64,000 nt of DNA from Durusdinium trenchii (GCA_963970005.1 CAXAMN010001225.1:340835-404834), one strand, 5' to 3'; numbered from the stretch's first letter, positions 33,801 through 45,467 are shown. Notes: generated from the sequence alone by a model not told the origin. Numbers and translations are program-made.

Positions 33801-36800
33801 ATGCCACTGCATGCTAAGGCTATAAAATATGATATGTCTCGTCTTTTGTGGAATTCCCCAAGGTGAACGCTCACGACTTTCAACGAACAAACACTTTTGC
33901 CGGCTAGCAATCCAAGTGTCGCCCCCAGCGTGAGGAAGGCCCCAGCTCACCACCCGGCCATCTTGGCGCAAGGCAGCAAAAGCGGCCCCAAAAGACCACC
34001 TCGCAGCTATGAAGTCTGCTGAGTGTGGTGGGTGTAACTAGTTCTTAGGGAGGCGTGTGCTCGGGGTAGCGGAACATCATCGTTGTCAATGCCTGCAATG
34101 GGCTCTGTATGGAAGAGCTTTAGGCGGAGAAGTTCTGAGCAAGCCGTTGGGTCATGCTTCGGGCATGCTACTACAAAATGTTGCGAGAGCAGTTTAGTGT
34201 TTAGCAAACACATTGGTCGGGAGTCGGGAGCACCGGCCAATTGCACAGCATCATGGACTGCTCCCAGACGTGAAAAGTTTCAAATCAATGCAATCAATTC
34301 GCTTGGAGCATCATGAGCATGTCACCAGTTTCATCCTCTTCTGTCTTCCTCCCATCAGGCTACCAGTTCGGAACTGCGTGCTCCGCACTGACCTGCCCAT
34401 GGAACGGAAGGCCCCGGCCTGGAAGCATGAATCGCTTGCACATCTTTCAGCTGATCTTTTTGTGCCCGGCAGTTACCACCATACCTCAGAACTGAACGGC
34501 CATGTCTTCCTGAACCGCCCCACCGGAACCAACGAACTTCCAGTGGCTCTTGGAGAACCGCGCGAACTCGACGTCCATGTGGGCATCTCAAGGCCCATCT
34601 TTTGGCGCCTACGTTGAGTGTCTGTAGCACCGTAGCCACATAATCAGGATTCCATAGCAGCCGTAGCATGTCTACTAGCATCTCTCTCTAAATTTGTGAT
34701 AGGAACTGAAGTGGGCATGGTTCTGTCCGGCCATCTGGACTTTGTTGCCAGGTCCCGGTCCTCCATCTCCCCAGTCCTCTTTGGGTCCTAGTCACATGTC
34801 ATCGCCCCAGGTCACGACTGTGCCGTCCGTCTTGATGGCGGCAAAGGCCCGCGAAGAACTCTGAATGGCAACCACATCCTGAAGCCTCGGAACGGCACCC
34901 GAGTGGTGAGACGAAACAACTCTGCTACGAAGAGTGGTTGAGAGGAAAAACGTTGAAAGACAACACTTCGTTGGCTACGAAGTGGATGGATGAGATTTAC
35001 CATGAGAAAGTAAATGATGTGATGTGGACGGGCAATCGTGCAAACCACATTATGTTTTTGTCATCGCCTCTTTGCATGCACCTTGGAGTCCTACCTAGAA
35101 GGGCATCTAACAAACCAAATCTATCTGGTTGCAGAGGAAGCAACAATTCACAAGCAAACAAGTTAGTTGCCAAACTACTCAAATGCAACATTTGAATCCT
35201 TGGGAAGACTATGCAACACTTATACACATACTGCACGCAGCTGTCTATGAGGATGTGCAAGTGTGTGTCACTGTGTGTCGCATTCTGGTCCCCTCAAGCC
35301 ATCGACGGCCGAAGTGGTAGAAGATCGACGGGTCTGACATGAGGATCCGCACCCACTGAGGTCTTGGGCATCGCCAAGGGATGTTCACCCGAAAAAGGTA
35401 CCCTCCAACTTAGCTGTCCATGTCCAGTGGTCCACCTCCACATTCCACCGTCCCGCACCAATAGGTACATATTCCTTCCTCAGAACTCGAAGGGCTCAAA
35501 TCCCCAAGAATGTTGTTGGCCAATCCGTATTGTAGACCACCACTTGGGATTTTGAGCCAACAGTCCTGAAGGGGGTGCATCTGCCAAGCAACAAAGGTTG
35601 GACTCCTTTGCTGTTGCCACCATCGCCAATCCGCCCCCAGGTCACAACACTACCATCAGAGCGTATCGCTGCGAAAGCGTGCCTGATTGGGCTGCGATCC
35701 GCTGATTGAAGCAAAAGGGAAGATCTGAAAAAAAGAAACATTGGGTTTTCTTCTAGAGAATACCGACCGACAGTGCGGCGTATGCATCTAGTAAAGCACG
35801 TGCTGCATGTGAGACAAACACATCATACTACACATCATATAGATTCATAGTGTGTGGAGAGGAATCGGTTGGATATAGGAGAGCATGCACCAATGTGAGC
35901 ATGAGCAAGTAAGAACGCCCAGAAGTTGCATGGCTGATGACCTTGTAATCTGGCCACAGGTCACACGTAGGTACCAATTTTGGCTCCTAAGTCCAAATCT
36001 GACGGGGGCTTGTTCGTACATATTCCTTTAAAATTACAGTAGTCATTAGTGACAGTGATGCCCCGGACTGATCTAAAATTATCGATGTAGTATATCTATA
36101 TGTTGGTTGCACAAGTTATACATGACTTGGCCAAACAGCCGTCCAAGCACAACCACCTCCCAAACGATTCTGACAAGACACATGGAAGTCCCTTTATTCC
36201 GCACTCCTCTTCTAGAACAGGACCACCACATGTTACCACTGCCCAGGTAGGTAGGACATCCACCTCTTCAAGCATCTTTTTGTGTGCCCACTCCCAGCCA
36301 CAAACATTAAAGCTTTCATCGGCCAGCTGCAGCGATGATTGGATTTGATTAACATCCTTCAACAGCTCTTGCACGGAACTGCTGTCCCCCCCATCCTCAG
36401 TGCACAGCTTTACGATGCTTTACGGGCCTGCAGCATGATGACAAATCGTGTCTGACCAAAGCTGGTGCTCGCAGAAACACTATGCACCAAAAGTTCCACA
36501 TGGGTGCGAATTGGAGGTTGCCCAACCCACAATGGAAACAGTTGTCGGACATCTCGTGCAAACGAACTGGGCGAACTCGTCCGTCGATGAGATGTCGATG
36601 AGAACTGACATGTACAAATGCACGGCTTCAAATCCTCTGGTCTACGACGTTTACTGCAAAATGTGAAAAACACATGTGGTTAACACTTTCCTGAACACCC
36701 AATGGACATCAGCACGTCACGTGGTTTGGGAGTTCTTTTAGAGCCGGTCAGCCTTTCCACAAACTGTCAGGGACATTGAGGTGCGATGCTGTTTCCATAA

Positions 36801-38617
36801 TATGCTTCCGAAGAAAGTAGTGGGAGACGCTCACCTGCAAAGGACAACACTTGCCACGAAACCGGCAACTATGAACAAAGTGCGCCTTAGGGTTAAAGAA
36901 GCCTCCGAAACAAAGATTTCAAGGACCGCACATATACAGTATATAATCGCCACATGATCCACACATCACCGCTTCCCAGAATGGCCCATGGGACACCTGA
37001 CACAGGACACCCAAATGACTCCGACACCTTCATCTGTCCTCGCCCGAGGGTCGATCGGATTTCCCCAGGTGGCCACTGTGCCGTCTGAGCGGAGCAGCGC
37101 AAAGGCCAAGGCCGAGGAGACGAGCTGTGCCTGTCCTCCGAGACGAGGAGGGTGAGAAGGTATGGATGTATATAGTATAGGGGATCTGCTAGTGCTGGTG
37201 CTGCTGCTGCTGCTGCCGCTGCTGGTGGTGGTGGTGGTGGTGGTGGTGGTGGTGGTATATAAATTGAATATGATTGACTAGGCAAGTGCCTACCTGTACC
37301 TGCTGTTGGGCAGAGTAAGCAAGTCCTTGTGTGAGAGGATCTCCTTCAAACAGCTCAGCCACTGCCCTTCACTGTGCAGGTAAGAAAGTTCAAGATTCTT
37401 GTCTGTATAAGTCGTTGGACCCAAGTCATGACGAAATTAATGACATGGACATGGAGTATATAATTAGTGTTGTTGTTGTTGCTGTTGTTGTTGTTGAGTT
37501 CCCCCAGTCAACCACTGCTATTGCACGTCAAACCAAGCAATCAACTAACGTTTTACACTCACCGAAAAACGTACAGGTGCCAATAAGAAAGAAACTCATG
37601 GGGTTCTTGACTGCCAAACACATTTTCCAGTCATTCATTAGAAGACAGTGTACCCATTTATATCCATTTGTATGTGTAAAGATCCTTGACATGTCACCAT
37701 GCAATGATATACTGTTTGCACATTGTAAAGGCACATTCTTCCGGACCCATGGCCAATGACGACCCCTCCGGTCTCTGTTCTTCTGCCGCGTCTCGCACGT
37801 GCGCGGTCAATGTGGCACCCTCAGAGAGCCGTGTCTGGCGCAGCGTCGACATGGCTTGAAGGATGACTCCGGACCTGAGCCGAGCACAAAGCTTGAGCGG
37901 GCGCACATCGGTGATCGCTGTGTTTCAGCGATTTTGGAGTGTAAGAGCTTGACAAGTGCAAGCAGGGAAGTATCAGGCCATGGATAAGAACATCTAGCTG
38001 TCTACGTACCACATTGCAAGTCTACCCTTTGTTGCAGCATGAAAGTCGGTGCCCGTTTTAGTTTTAGACAAGCACAATCAAGCACACGGTAAACAACATC
38101 CTCAGCGTTGTTTTCATTTGTTTTCATTATCTTTGACTCATGAGAACTCCGCCAGCTCCAACCTGCGCTTTTTTCGTGGGTGTCGGGTCGAACCATATGT
38201 GTCTATAGGCTATAGGTTCTCGGTCGACTCCAAAATCGAAGACCGGGCGACTCAGTGACCAATCGTTCCAAGCCCACTTTCAGTCCCAGCTGTGCTTGAA
38301 GCCGCAACTCCTGGAGCCCATTGTTCGGAGAAGTTGACCCGTGGAGCTGTACACAAACACCCTCAATCTGGGGAATTGGGATGCTCTCCATGGTCTTTGC
38401 CAGTAGTCCAGTCAAAATTAACCTAAGTCCGACAGCACAGACCGGTGCACCGACTGTTGGAGCCTGCTCCGACACGAACGAAGTCGGAGCACCTGTCGGA
38501 GCAGGCTCGACCGTGTCGGCGCCGAATCGCTGGCAGCTCCTCGACGGTGGACTCCAAAGAGCTGGAGATGGTGACGCTGCGGCCGCTCAGCAACGACACC
38601 GTCAGTGTGAGCGACAT
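27847..38617 (-). CDS. Ubiquitin-like domain protein with RCC1-like repeats, 17 exons
   Basis: Exons in transcript order: 38617-38540, 38310-38252, 37874-37790, 37130-37053, 36396-36329, 35682-35590, 34885-34806, 34491-34419, 33999-33909, 33745-33705, 33018-32893, 32445-about 32330, 30901-30778, 30540-30436, 30199-30129, 29565-29497, 28057-27847. Phases agree at all junctions except exon 12/13, where an exon may be missing. Exons 1-3 give a ubiquitin-like fold: MSLTLTVSLLSGRSVTI, LRLQAQLGLKVGLERLV, then ATLTAHV. The rest carries about ten units of IQAxxxAFAAIxxDGxVVTWG...GGDSSxVQxQL, which would form RCC1/BLIP-II-like beta-propeller blades. Donors are GC, GT or GA. The stop is TGA at 27847. 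The product is about 520 residues. RCC1-like propellers bind proteins or chromatin, but the role here is unknown. The frame is open upstream of the chosen ATG, so the N terminus may be longer. Exon 7/8 is the least certain junction. Confidence 0.85.
29351..29432. repeat. TACTAGTAG-type repeat cluster within an intron
   Basis: Copies of AAGCTAGTA, ACTAGTAGTAACAAG and TAACAAGTGC lie between exons 16 and 17 of the repeat gene. Same family as 16022-16112 and 43131-43240. Confidence 0.75.
31990..32112. repeat. Cluster of seven CTTACGC words in an intron
   Basis: GCTTACGC or CTTACGC occurs seven times in about 120 bp with irregular spacing and CG-rich flanks, inside the large intron between exons 12 and 13. 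Unlike the AT-rich microsatellites nearby, it is rich in CpG. Confidence 0.85.
37196..37258. repeat. CTG/GGT triplet microsatellite in an intron
   Basis: CTG units pass into about ten GGT units between exons 3 and 4. The poly-Pro/poly-Ala frames it creates on the minus strand are artefacts. Confidence 0.9.
37790..38617 (-). other. Ubiquitin-like N-terminal domain, exons 1-3
   Basis: Exon 1 (38617-38540) encodes the first beta hairpin and ends at STVE. Exon 2 (38310-38252) encodes the helix. Exon 3 (37874-37790) encodes SGVILQAMSTLRQTRLSEGA followed by TLTAHV, the last strands. No C-terminal Gly-Gly was seen, so it is probably a built-in domain and not a processed modifier. Exon 1 may be spliced at a GA donor (GAG|GAGCTG). 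Confidence 0.75.
38460..38508. repeat. 14-bp perfect inverted repeat in intron 1
   Basis: GAGCCTGCTCCGAC (38460-38473) and its exact complement GTCGGAGCAGGCTC (38495-38508) are separated by 21 bases. The loop holds a further GTCGGAGC copy. It lies just downstream of exon 1 and can form a strong hairpin in the pre-mRNA. Confidence 0.85.
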
Positions 38618-39430
38618 GGCGCGGCCGCTCGCCGCCGCGGGAGTCACGGGACACCACGGCGAGTGTGGCACGGTGGAGTGGGTGTTGATGACGGTTTAGT
38701 GGGCCTTTCGTCAATGAGTGCCTTGAAGGCCCGAAGGTGTGCAAAGCTGGGGGCGTTCATCGGCTGGGTACTTATATTAAGTACATTTAAATACAGTACT
38801 CGCTAGTGTGGGAGTGCTGCAAGGAGCAATTGGCCCATTTCGAGCTGGTTTAAACTATGGCCCGGGTGGGGAGCTGCCACTCAGTCATAACTGATTTCTC
38901 GAATCAAGGACGCTTGAGGAACACTTTGGGACCTAACAATCCCCCAAGAAGTATAGTTGTAGTCTTAATTAGCTTTAATAGACAAAATTCACCTTATATA
39001 TATATATATATGTTGTATGTCTCCCAAAGGGAGGCCATCGTGGCAACCGTGCCAATCTTCAAAAACCATAAACATCAAATTGCCCACTGCTTTTCCGCAT
39101 CTCTGGTAATTTAGACCCACTACAGGCATGCTATATATATAGATTATTATATTATGTAAGCAGTGAAGAGAAGTTGATCCAATGCCATTTATGGTCTTTC
39201 TCTCTTTTGGGCGACCCAGGTTCTTGGTCTGGTCTTTGTCTTCGGCCGCTTCGGCGTTGCTTCGGTCTGCTTCTGAGTTACTAGTCGCTTCCAGCAGGTT
39301 CGCTCTGGAACCCGCCCGATCGCATGGTTTGATGTCACATCTTGAGATGCAGGCGGGAAAAATTTCCTGGCGGCTTCAGCAAACACCAAAGAATTGGAAA
39401 GCTGTGCGTCCTACTCAAGTACTGAGGGAG
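38618..39430. other. 5' flank of the repeat gene; TA tract at 38996-39011
   Basis: Contains (TA)n at 38996-39011 and TATATATA near 39131. No convincing exon. A minus frame at 39189-39389 is Lys/Arg/Thr-rich and unconvincing. Confidence 0.5.
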
Positions 39431-39637
39431 TCATGTTAAGCGGTCTGAGAGCAAGTTTGATGGAAGACATCCAAAAGCGGAGACGTCACCATGGATTCGT
39501 GTCTTGGCTACCCTGGCGCGCAAGAGTTCCCTCGCACGAAGTGGCCGGTTCGTGGGCCTCAGAACTTCAATCCATCTGAGTCTGAGAAGACTTCCAGTTT
39601 GAGATGTCGCCAAAGACTGGAGCACAGAACGGTCCAT
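39431..39637 (-). CDS. Candidate last exon of the 39.8-40.4 kb gene
   Basis: One frame reads DRSVLQSLATSQTGSLLRLR, then WIEVLRPTNRPLRARELLRA, and ends in TAA. Same orientation as, and just downstream of, the exons at 39780-40413. No phase link was established. Confidence 0.35.
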   Translation of the reverse strand: MDRSVLQSLATSQTGSLLRLRWIEVLRPTNRPLRARELLRARVAKTRIHGDVSAFGCLPSNLLSDRLT

Positions 39638-39779
39638 GTTGGCATTGTTTGAGAAAACTCTTCAGTTGAAGAGTTCGAAGCATAGCTTGGGGCGCTCTTG
39701 TCATCTTTCATCATCTTTCCTCCAAAGCCATCCAAACTCTATCATTGTCTTCCAGGGTGATGTCTCTCTCGTTGTTTCT

Positions 39780-40413
39780 GTATTCCGGTCGTCGCATAAA
39801 CCAACAATTGCAAGGTCTCGTCAAGATCATGACAACATGCGCTTACCAATGCTTGGCCGACATCCGCCAAGCTCTCAGCATCGTAGCACGCAAGCAAAAA
39901 AGGGTTTCTGGTAACCACCCTGATCTGAGACAAAGTATTCATGTTCACCAAGTTTTTCCGGTTGAACAAACGAACTAATCAGCTCGCTGGTTTTACAACA
40001 ATTGGGAAAACATTTGGGAACCATCTTGCACCATATCTTGAGAAGGCACTTGATTCATGCAAAACAAGTATCTCTCCCTCATCTCCAAAGACATCACCGC
40101 CACATTGATGTTTCCCACGTGGCGCCCCACACGTTTCGATGGCGATGTGGCGCCTGCGTGTCCTGCACAGAAAACATCGAGAAGAGGGTCAAACAAAACA
40201 GGACCGATCCACACCTCCTGGAGAAAAAAAACATGGAAAAACAAGCACAGTGAGGCACCTTCTTTTTTGGGCCAAATATCCTGCTTCCGCTGTGCAAGTC
40301 GACCCAAAAGACGTCAACCGGGCCGGTCGTGTGGGTCAACTTCTCTCGTCTGTCGCTGTCGCCGATTGTAAACATGTCGTCGGAGCCCGTATATGGGTCA
40401 CTATAGCCAATGC
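39780..40413 (-). CDS. Unrecognised multi-exon gene (partial)
   Basis: Three coding blocks. Block 1 starts after catgcttag at 40413 and reads IGYSDPYTGSDDMFTIGDSD, then PVDVFWVDLHSGSR, to about 40285. Next comes an intron with a long pyrimidine tract, gtttttccatgttttttttctccag. Block 2 starts at 40217 and reads EVWIGPVLFDPLLDVFCAGH, later GNINVAVMSLEMRERYLFCM, to about 40000. Block 3, from about 39925, reads VVTRNPFLLACYDAESLADV, later HDLDETLQLLVYATTG, to about 39780. Further 5' and 3' exons probably exist (40830-41080 and 39431-39637). I did not recognise the domains. The blocks are strongly protein-like, but exact donors and phases were not fixed. Confidence 0.5.
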
Positions 40414-40829
40414 CTAAGCATGAGAGACCACGAGGCTGTGAAGATCATGATTGCGGCACTGCACCCATCAACTTTGTGACTTAGCACTCACACACACACA
40501 CTTGAGAAGGTTGCTCCGTGGAGCGTGATTTCAGGTAGCTTCGCGGTGTGCATTAGCCCTTTAAATCTAGTTACTGCAGGAAACAACGTATGAGACAGCG
40601 TTGCACTGACTTAGAAATCTCAGCGACTAAACAGTGGAACAGTTTGAAAACAGTTCACATAGCAGGTACAGGAATGTGCGTCCACATTCCCTTCCGGCTG
40701 AATCCCGTAGCTTCGTTGGCATGGCTAGGGAAACAGCTGCCATGCCCCCTGCTTCTGTACAAAAAGCTTGTAGGGTAGATTAGAAAAACTAGGGTAGTGT
40801 CCTTGGAAACAGGAGTGGACACACACACA

Positions 40830-41080
40830 CACACACACCCTGAGCACTGCAGAATATGATTGAATCGGTCCAAGCGGTCAAACTGAGGTCCAGGTGGGCA
40901 CATTTCCACAAAAGGATTGACGACACTCAGCGTAGACATTTCATTCCGTCCGCTGGCCTCCTTGGAATCAGCTGGGGTGCTGGGAGGGACTGGGACTGGA
41001 GCGCTCGGCGCAAGCGAGCCTGCAGAACAGCGCTTGAATAAGTTGGCTGATCGTTTTTGTTCTCCCTCGGGGTGGGTCAA
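40830..41080 (-). CDS. Candidate upstream exon, Pro/Ser-rich
   Basis: The minus strand reads FKRCSAGSLAPSAPVPVPPS and then SVVNPFVEMCPPGPQFDRLD in one frame. It ends near a (CA)n tract at 40819-40839. It may belong to the gene at 39780-40413. Confidence 0.33.
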
Positions 41081-41104
41081 ACAAAGCTTAACATAAACAT
41101 CCAA

Positions 41105-43130
41105 AACATATTGAAGCTTCTATAATTATATATACACACACTGTATGACTATATACCATCACCACTCGAAGATCTCGAAGGGTTGTTTTTTTGGATGGAT
41201 AATGCATAGTCAGGGTGGTACGGTCAGTCCTTTTCTGGGCCGCAGGATGGTGCAGGGTTGAGAATCTTGGTATATAATCTATATAGGTGGTGACTGTCTA
41301 GCATAGCCCAGCTCGAATGAGGTGCATCGTCACGTACCACTCTGATGCAACTGGATGTTGTGATCCATACTGCATCCTCCTTGGAGGCTTAGGTGATAGT
41401 TCAAAGATAATCCAATTCCTGCAATCAACACGTACCGGATGGGTTGATTACCTAACAGACCGTTGGGATTATCCAGGTACAGTTGGATAACACAGACTGA
41501 AATACAGGTACAGTTGGATAACACAGACTGAAATACAGTACTGTGAATTCACAGGACTTTTAGTATGGTATAGTTTAGCAGTCTTGGACAAGCGTACACT
41601 GCCAAAAAGAAACAAATATGCGTGATGTTTGGTGCAATATGCACACATATGCATGCACATACACATAACTAATCATTACTGCATACCAACTGGTTTAGGA
41701 AACTTTCGGAATCATGTCTCCCCGACACTCCTCCATCTTCTATTTGAGGGGGCTCGTTGGGACAAAGCAATTGGAGTGAAGATGCGTAGTAGATGGTTGG
41801 GAAAATGATGGGAAATGAATCGAAAACGATTGAAGTGGCTTATGAATGGTTGATGAAAGATGTACCCCGCAAAGACAATGACCTGCCAGGTCGTCCTGGT
41901 GGGATAGCTGCCTGGACCTATGAGGGGGGTTCCTCACATGTTGGTGCCAGGGACAAGTACACATGCCTCCAGTCGTCTTGTTTCACCAAATGATTCCCCT
42001 TCCTCTCCATACTCCATATATTCTGAGCAAGGCACATGGTAGAGGTCGAGGTGTAAAGGACCTGCTTGGCTAGCGCAGGTCTGCCAGTAAAAGAAGCCAT
42101 ACAAAGTGTCTGTTTATGCATATGCCAAGCACCATGGACATACATTGCTGGTTGACAAAGAGTATTCTACACATATGACGGAATTATTCATATAATCATG
42201 ATGCATATATATATATATATGTATACATACAGTATAATATGTAGTCTTATGATAGTAGGTTTGTGACATTGAACTACATCAAATACATGAATTCTACTCT
42301 TGAGCCCACTCTATTGAAATCATGTTCTCTTACTTCACCTCCGGCAAAAATGCTTCAGGCCATAGGACCACTCCAATGCACCCACTTTCTCCCACCTTGG
42401 ATTGCTTGGGACGCTGGCCTTGGTCCGTCCCACGTTGGAACAAGAAAAGGGATAGCACCGATTGCTGGGCACGTGCCATGGGAAACAAACATGCACTTGG
42501 ACCCTTCTGCATGTTGGTCTCAATTAATCCTTCGGGACACCCCAAGAAGTGCAAGGCCTAGCAAACCTGACCTTCCAGAAGTCCATGCAGAATGAGGCAA
42601 TGAGGTTGGTAGATTCACCTAGGTTATCAAACTCATTCAAACTCTCAAGCTCTGACTCGAGGGCTCAATATTTCTGGTGTACACGTAAAGTGCTTGTTCT
42701 GATAGCATATCTGAATGGTCTGTATGTTGCGTAGAGCCGAAGCAGGTCTATAAAAAGGCCGCTGTTTACCAAGCTTGAAGTAGTCCGGCTTAAAGACTTT
42801 TGCCTCTTCTAGAAAGTAAGTCCTTTTCCCTTTTATGTCCTTTATTGCAATCCCCACGGGAATAACAAAACAGGGTTGGTTGCGGTGTCGTGTGTCATGT
42901 TGAATCCTTGAACCTGCTCACTTCGGGCACATGGCAGCCTGGCACGCTGCGCTTCAGAACTCCTCCCCCCCAACTGGGCCGCTCTTGCACTACTCGAGGC
43001 CGCCCCACTGCCTCGCGGCCGCGGGTTCAGGCGCACGGATGCGCACGGCTGCAGGGCGAAGTGAAGTCCATCAAATTAGTAATAAAAACGATTTCCGTGT
43101 TTCTTTTTTTCGTTCTTCTTTTGCAGCTTC
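41105..43130. other. No gene recognised; TA tract at 42206-42222
   Basis: Apart from the 31-bp duplication at 41476-41537 and (TA)n at 42206-42222, this is unique sequence. A GC-rich patch at 42930-43060 is open in several frames and cannot be called. Confidence 0.5.
41476..41537. repeat. 31-bp perfect tandem duplication
   Basis: GGTACAGTTGGATAACACAG plus the following 11 bases occurs twice, at 41476-41506 and 41507-41537. Confidence 0.9.
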
Positions 43131-43282
43131 TTGTTCCTAGTAGCTATTTGCTACTAGTAGTGCCCTTTGTTACTAGTAGCGATGCCCTTGTTCCTAGTAG
43201 TACTGCCAGGAGCTACTGGTAGCGTCCTTGCTCCTGGTAGCGATGCCCAACCTATTTGCGATGGCCTCCACCTAATAGCGTC
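43131..43282. repeat. Composite repeat: CTAGTAGCGATGCCC units joined to GCGATGGCCTCC units
   Basis: CTAGTAGC, TACTAGTAGTGCCC, TACTAGTAGCGATGCCC, CTGGTAGCGATGCCC and then TGCGATGGCCTCCACCTAAT follow each other. This links the TACTAGTAG family (16.0 and 29.4 kb) with the family at 5026-5140. Confidence 0.85.
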
Positions 43283-44274
43283 CTAATTGTGCAAGATCCC
43301 CATTTTACAATAAACAACTCATTAGAAGCATGATGAAGCATGCCTGTGTTTGTTGCCCCTCCCCATTTCATTATAGAGTTATAAATTATATTGACAAGGG
43401 GATTTTGCAAGGGACTTCATCCTTTGATCGGTCAACCACATGGTATCACTGATTCTATCTGATTCTGTTTGCGATTCCGGGGGATGGGACATCCATCTAT
43501 TGGAGCCGGTGGGCTCGTTGCAGGGTGCTCGGATTCATTCGCATGCTCCAACTTCACCAACGAGCATGCTCCGAATGGCCCCAAAACCCAAGTATATGGG
43601 GTGAACCCTGGTAGATTCGATCGATCCAAAGAAGCAAACTTACCCAGCGCAGGAAGAAACACTGGACGCATCGGCGCATCTGTTCTGGTTGTGTGTTGTT
43701 TCACCTTCTAGAACACATGCATCATCTCAAAGATGAAACTTGTGAAGGAAATGCACCAGGGGAAAAGCACGTACAGTAGTTTAAATTATGTGCAAATGAG
43801 GGGATCGAGCACCAAGAAATACAAACAACATAAACCTCCAAGAAGAAGTTCTGCTGCTCCCTCATTATATTGACAAAACGCAGCGCTTCTAGATCCTAAG
43901 CTACACAGTAATTACGATACAGACTGCACAAGGTCGGAGAATGACAACTCAAAGAACATCAAAGAACAACCCATTGTGGCCCCGTGCTTTGCCCATCAGT
44001 CCATCAAGCATACATGGCAATGCGATGTTTAGTGCCGTTTCCTTCGTGTTTTGCCCCAGCTTGAAAACCTGCTGGATGTTTCTTTCACACCTATAGGCAT
44101 TAGCTCCCACATCACAACTAAAGAATCATGAGAAGGTTTTGCTCAAGGATGTCGAACAGTGATTCAAAAGGCCACTACCTATTCCAATGATGTATGGAGA
44201 CAAACTGGGAGGCCACAAAACAATACACAGAAGACGTGTACACACTTTAGTGGCACGTCGCTCCATCAGTTGGC
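43283..44274. other. No gene recognised
   Basis: Unique sequence with short frames of poor composition on both strands. Confidence 0.5.
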
Positions 44275-44546
44275 TCACCCCACCTGCTGAGGTGGGTGCA
44301 GCGCTCCACACATCCTCCTTGGGGTGAAGGTCTCTTGACTCCGACGTTCAAGTGATGGGTGTCTGGATGCGTCTGTTGTTTGCTTCTTCCTTCGCGCAAT
44401 CGAAAGCATTGGGAGGAACGAGAGACGTCTGCCACAGAGCCAAACAAAAATCCCAAACAAGGAGCTTGCCATGTCGCTGTTTGTAAGACGCGCGATGCAG
44501 GCGTTTGTGCATTTCTGAGATTTGTCCCTGGGACCCTGGGAAAATA
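44275..44546 (-). CDS. Candidate exon, frame ambiguous
   Basis: After gtattttcccag (ending about 44534) two minus frames stay open. One reads ISEMHKRLHRASYKQRHGKL, the other MASSLFGIFVWLCGRRLSFL. An exon is likely, but its frame is undecided. Confidence 0.33.
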
Positions 44547-45013
44547 CGGCAGGCCACTAGCAAGCACCTACCCCCATGGCGTTGGGCATCAAAAGCCCAA
44601 GTCATAATTAGTGCTTCTGCTGCCAATGGGGCTTACATATGCCATTGAAAACCCAAGCAAGGAAAAATTGGACTAGCCTGGTTACAGCATGCTTTCCGTG
44701 TGCTTGCCACGGTGGGATTTAAGCTGTGAAAGGAGGCTTGAGCAAAAATTGTATATCACAACTATTCCAACACATTTCAAAACCAAGAGCCAGGAATCCG
44801 CTAGTTTGGGATCCCTTTATCCTTTTGCAGGTTGGCTCAGATGGTATCCAAGAATCCAAGAATAGGAACAACTGTGGCGCGGCTTCAAGAATGTCCAAAC
44901 CCTTTGGCACCAAAAGTATCCAAAAGTGCCAGCAGCTGAAGTCGGCCGCCTTGGTGCCCGAACCTCCACCATACCTGGCCGAGAACGCCGGCCACTCATC
45001 ACTGTGTCCAATT

Positions 45014-45421
45014 CTAGGTCTTCCAGAAAGTTAGAACAAACATGTACTTGTCAGCCCGGTGAAAGATCTGGGGAAGGATGAAGTGTATCAGGAGAGATGA
45101 ACGAAGCCGACAGCGAGCGAGCGAGTCGGAATGGCGAGGAATGGCAGCATCAGGGGTTTTGATCCAGCTGCCCTGACCAATTCCAGGAGAAAAATGCCTC
45201 CGGATAGCAAAAGCTTGTCCTGCCTTGTCCATCCTGACCCAAGAGCTTGTGACACCAACCCCTCCTGCCCCAGCCATGTTGCCTGGTGTGGGCGGCCGGC
45301 CTTTGGTTGCCTTGGTCAGTCGAAACGGGCCCAACCAACTCTTGATACCCGAAAAACGGCCCGCGCGAAAAGGAGGGCTGTTCATCCCAGTTTGTGAGTT
45401 GTCTGATCTCCATCTGATCAT
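45014..45421 (-). CDS. Candidate exon region
   Basis: A 135-codon minus frame includes GIKSWLGPFRLTKATKGRPP and VTSSWVRMDKAGQAFAIRRH. GC-rich, with other frames partly open. Confidence 0.33.
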   Translation of the reverse strand: MIRWRSDNSQTGMNSPPFRAGRFSGIKSWLGPFRLTKATKGRPPTPGNMAGAGGVGVTSSWVRMDKAGQAFAIRRHFSPGIGQGSWIKTPDAAIPRHSDSLARCRLRSSLLIHFILPQIFHRADKYMFVLTFWKT

Positions 45422-45467
45422 TATTGATCATGTTTTTGGCCCTCATTTGATAATAATGTTTCTAGTT

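Noticed and set aside
37196-37285. Poly-Pro/poly-Ala protein tract on the minus strand
   Set aside because: It comes from the CTG/GGT microsatellite inside an intron of the repeat gene.
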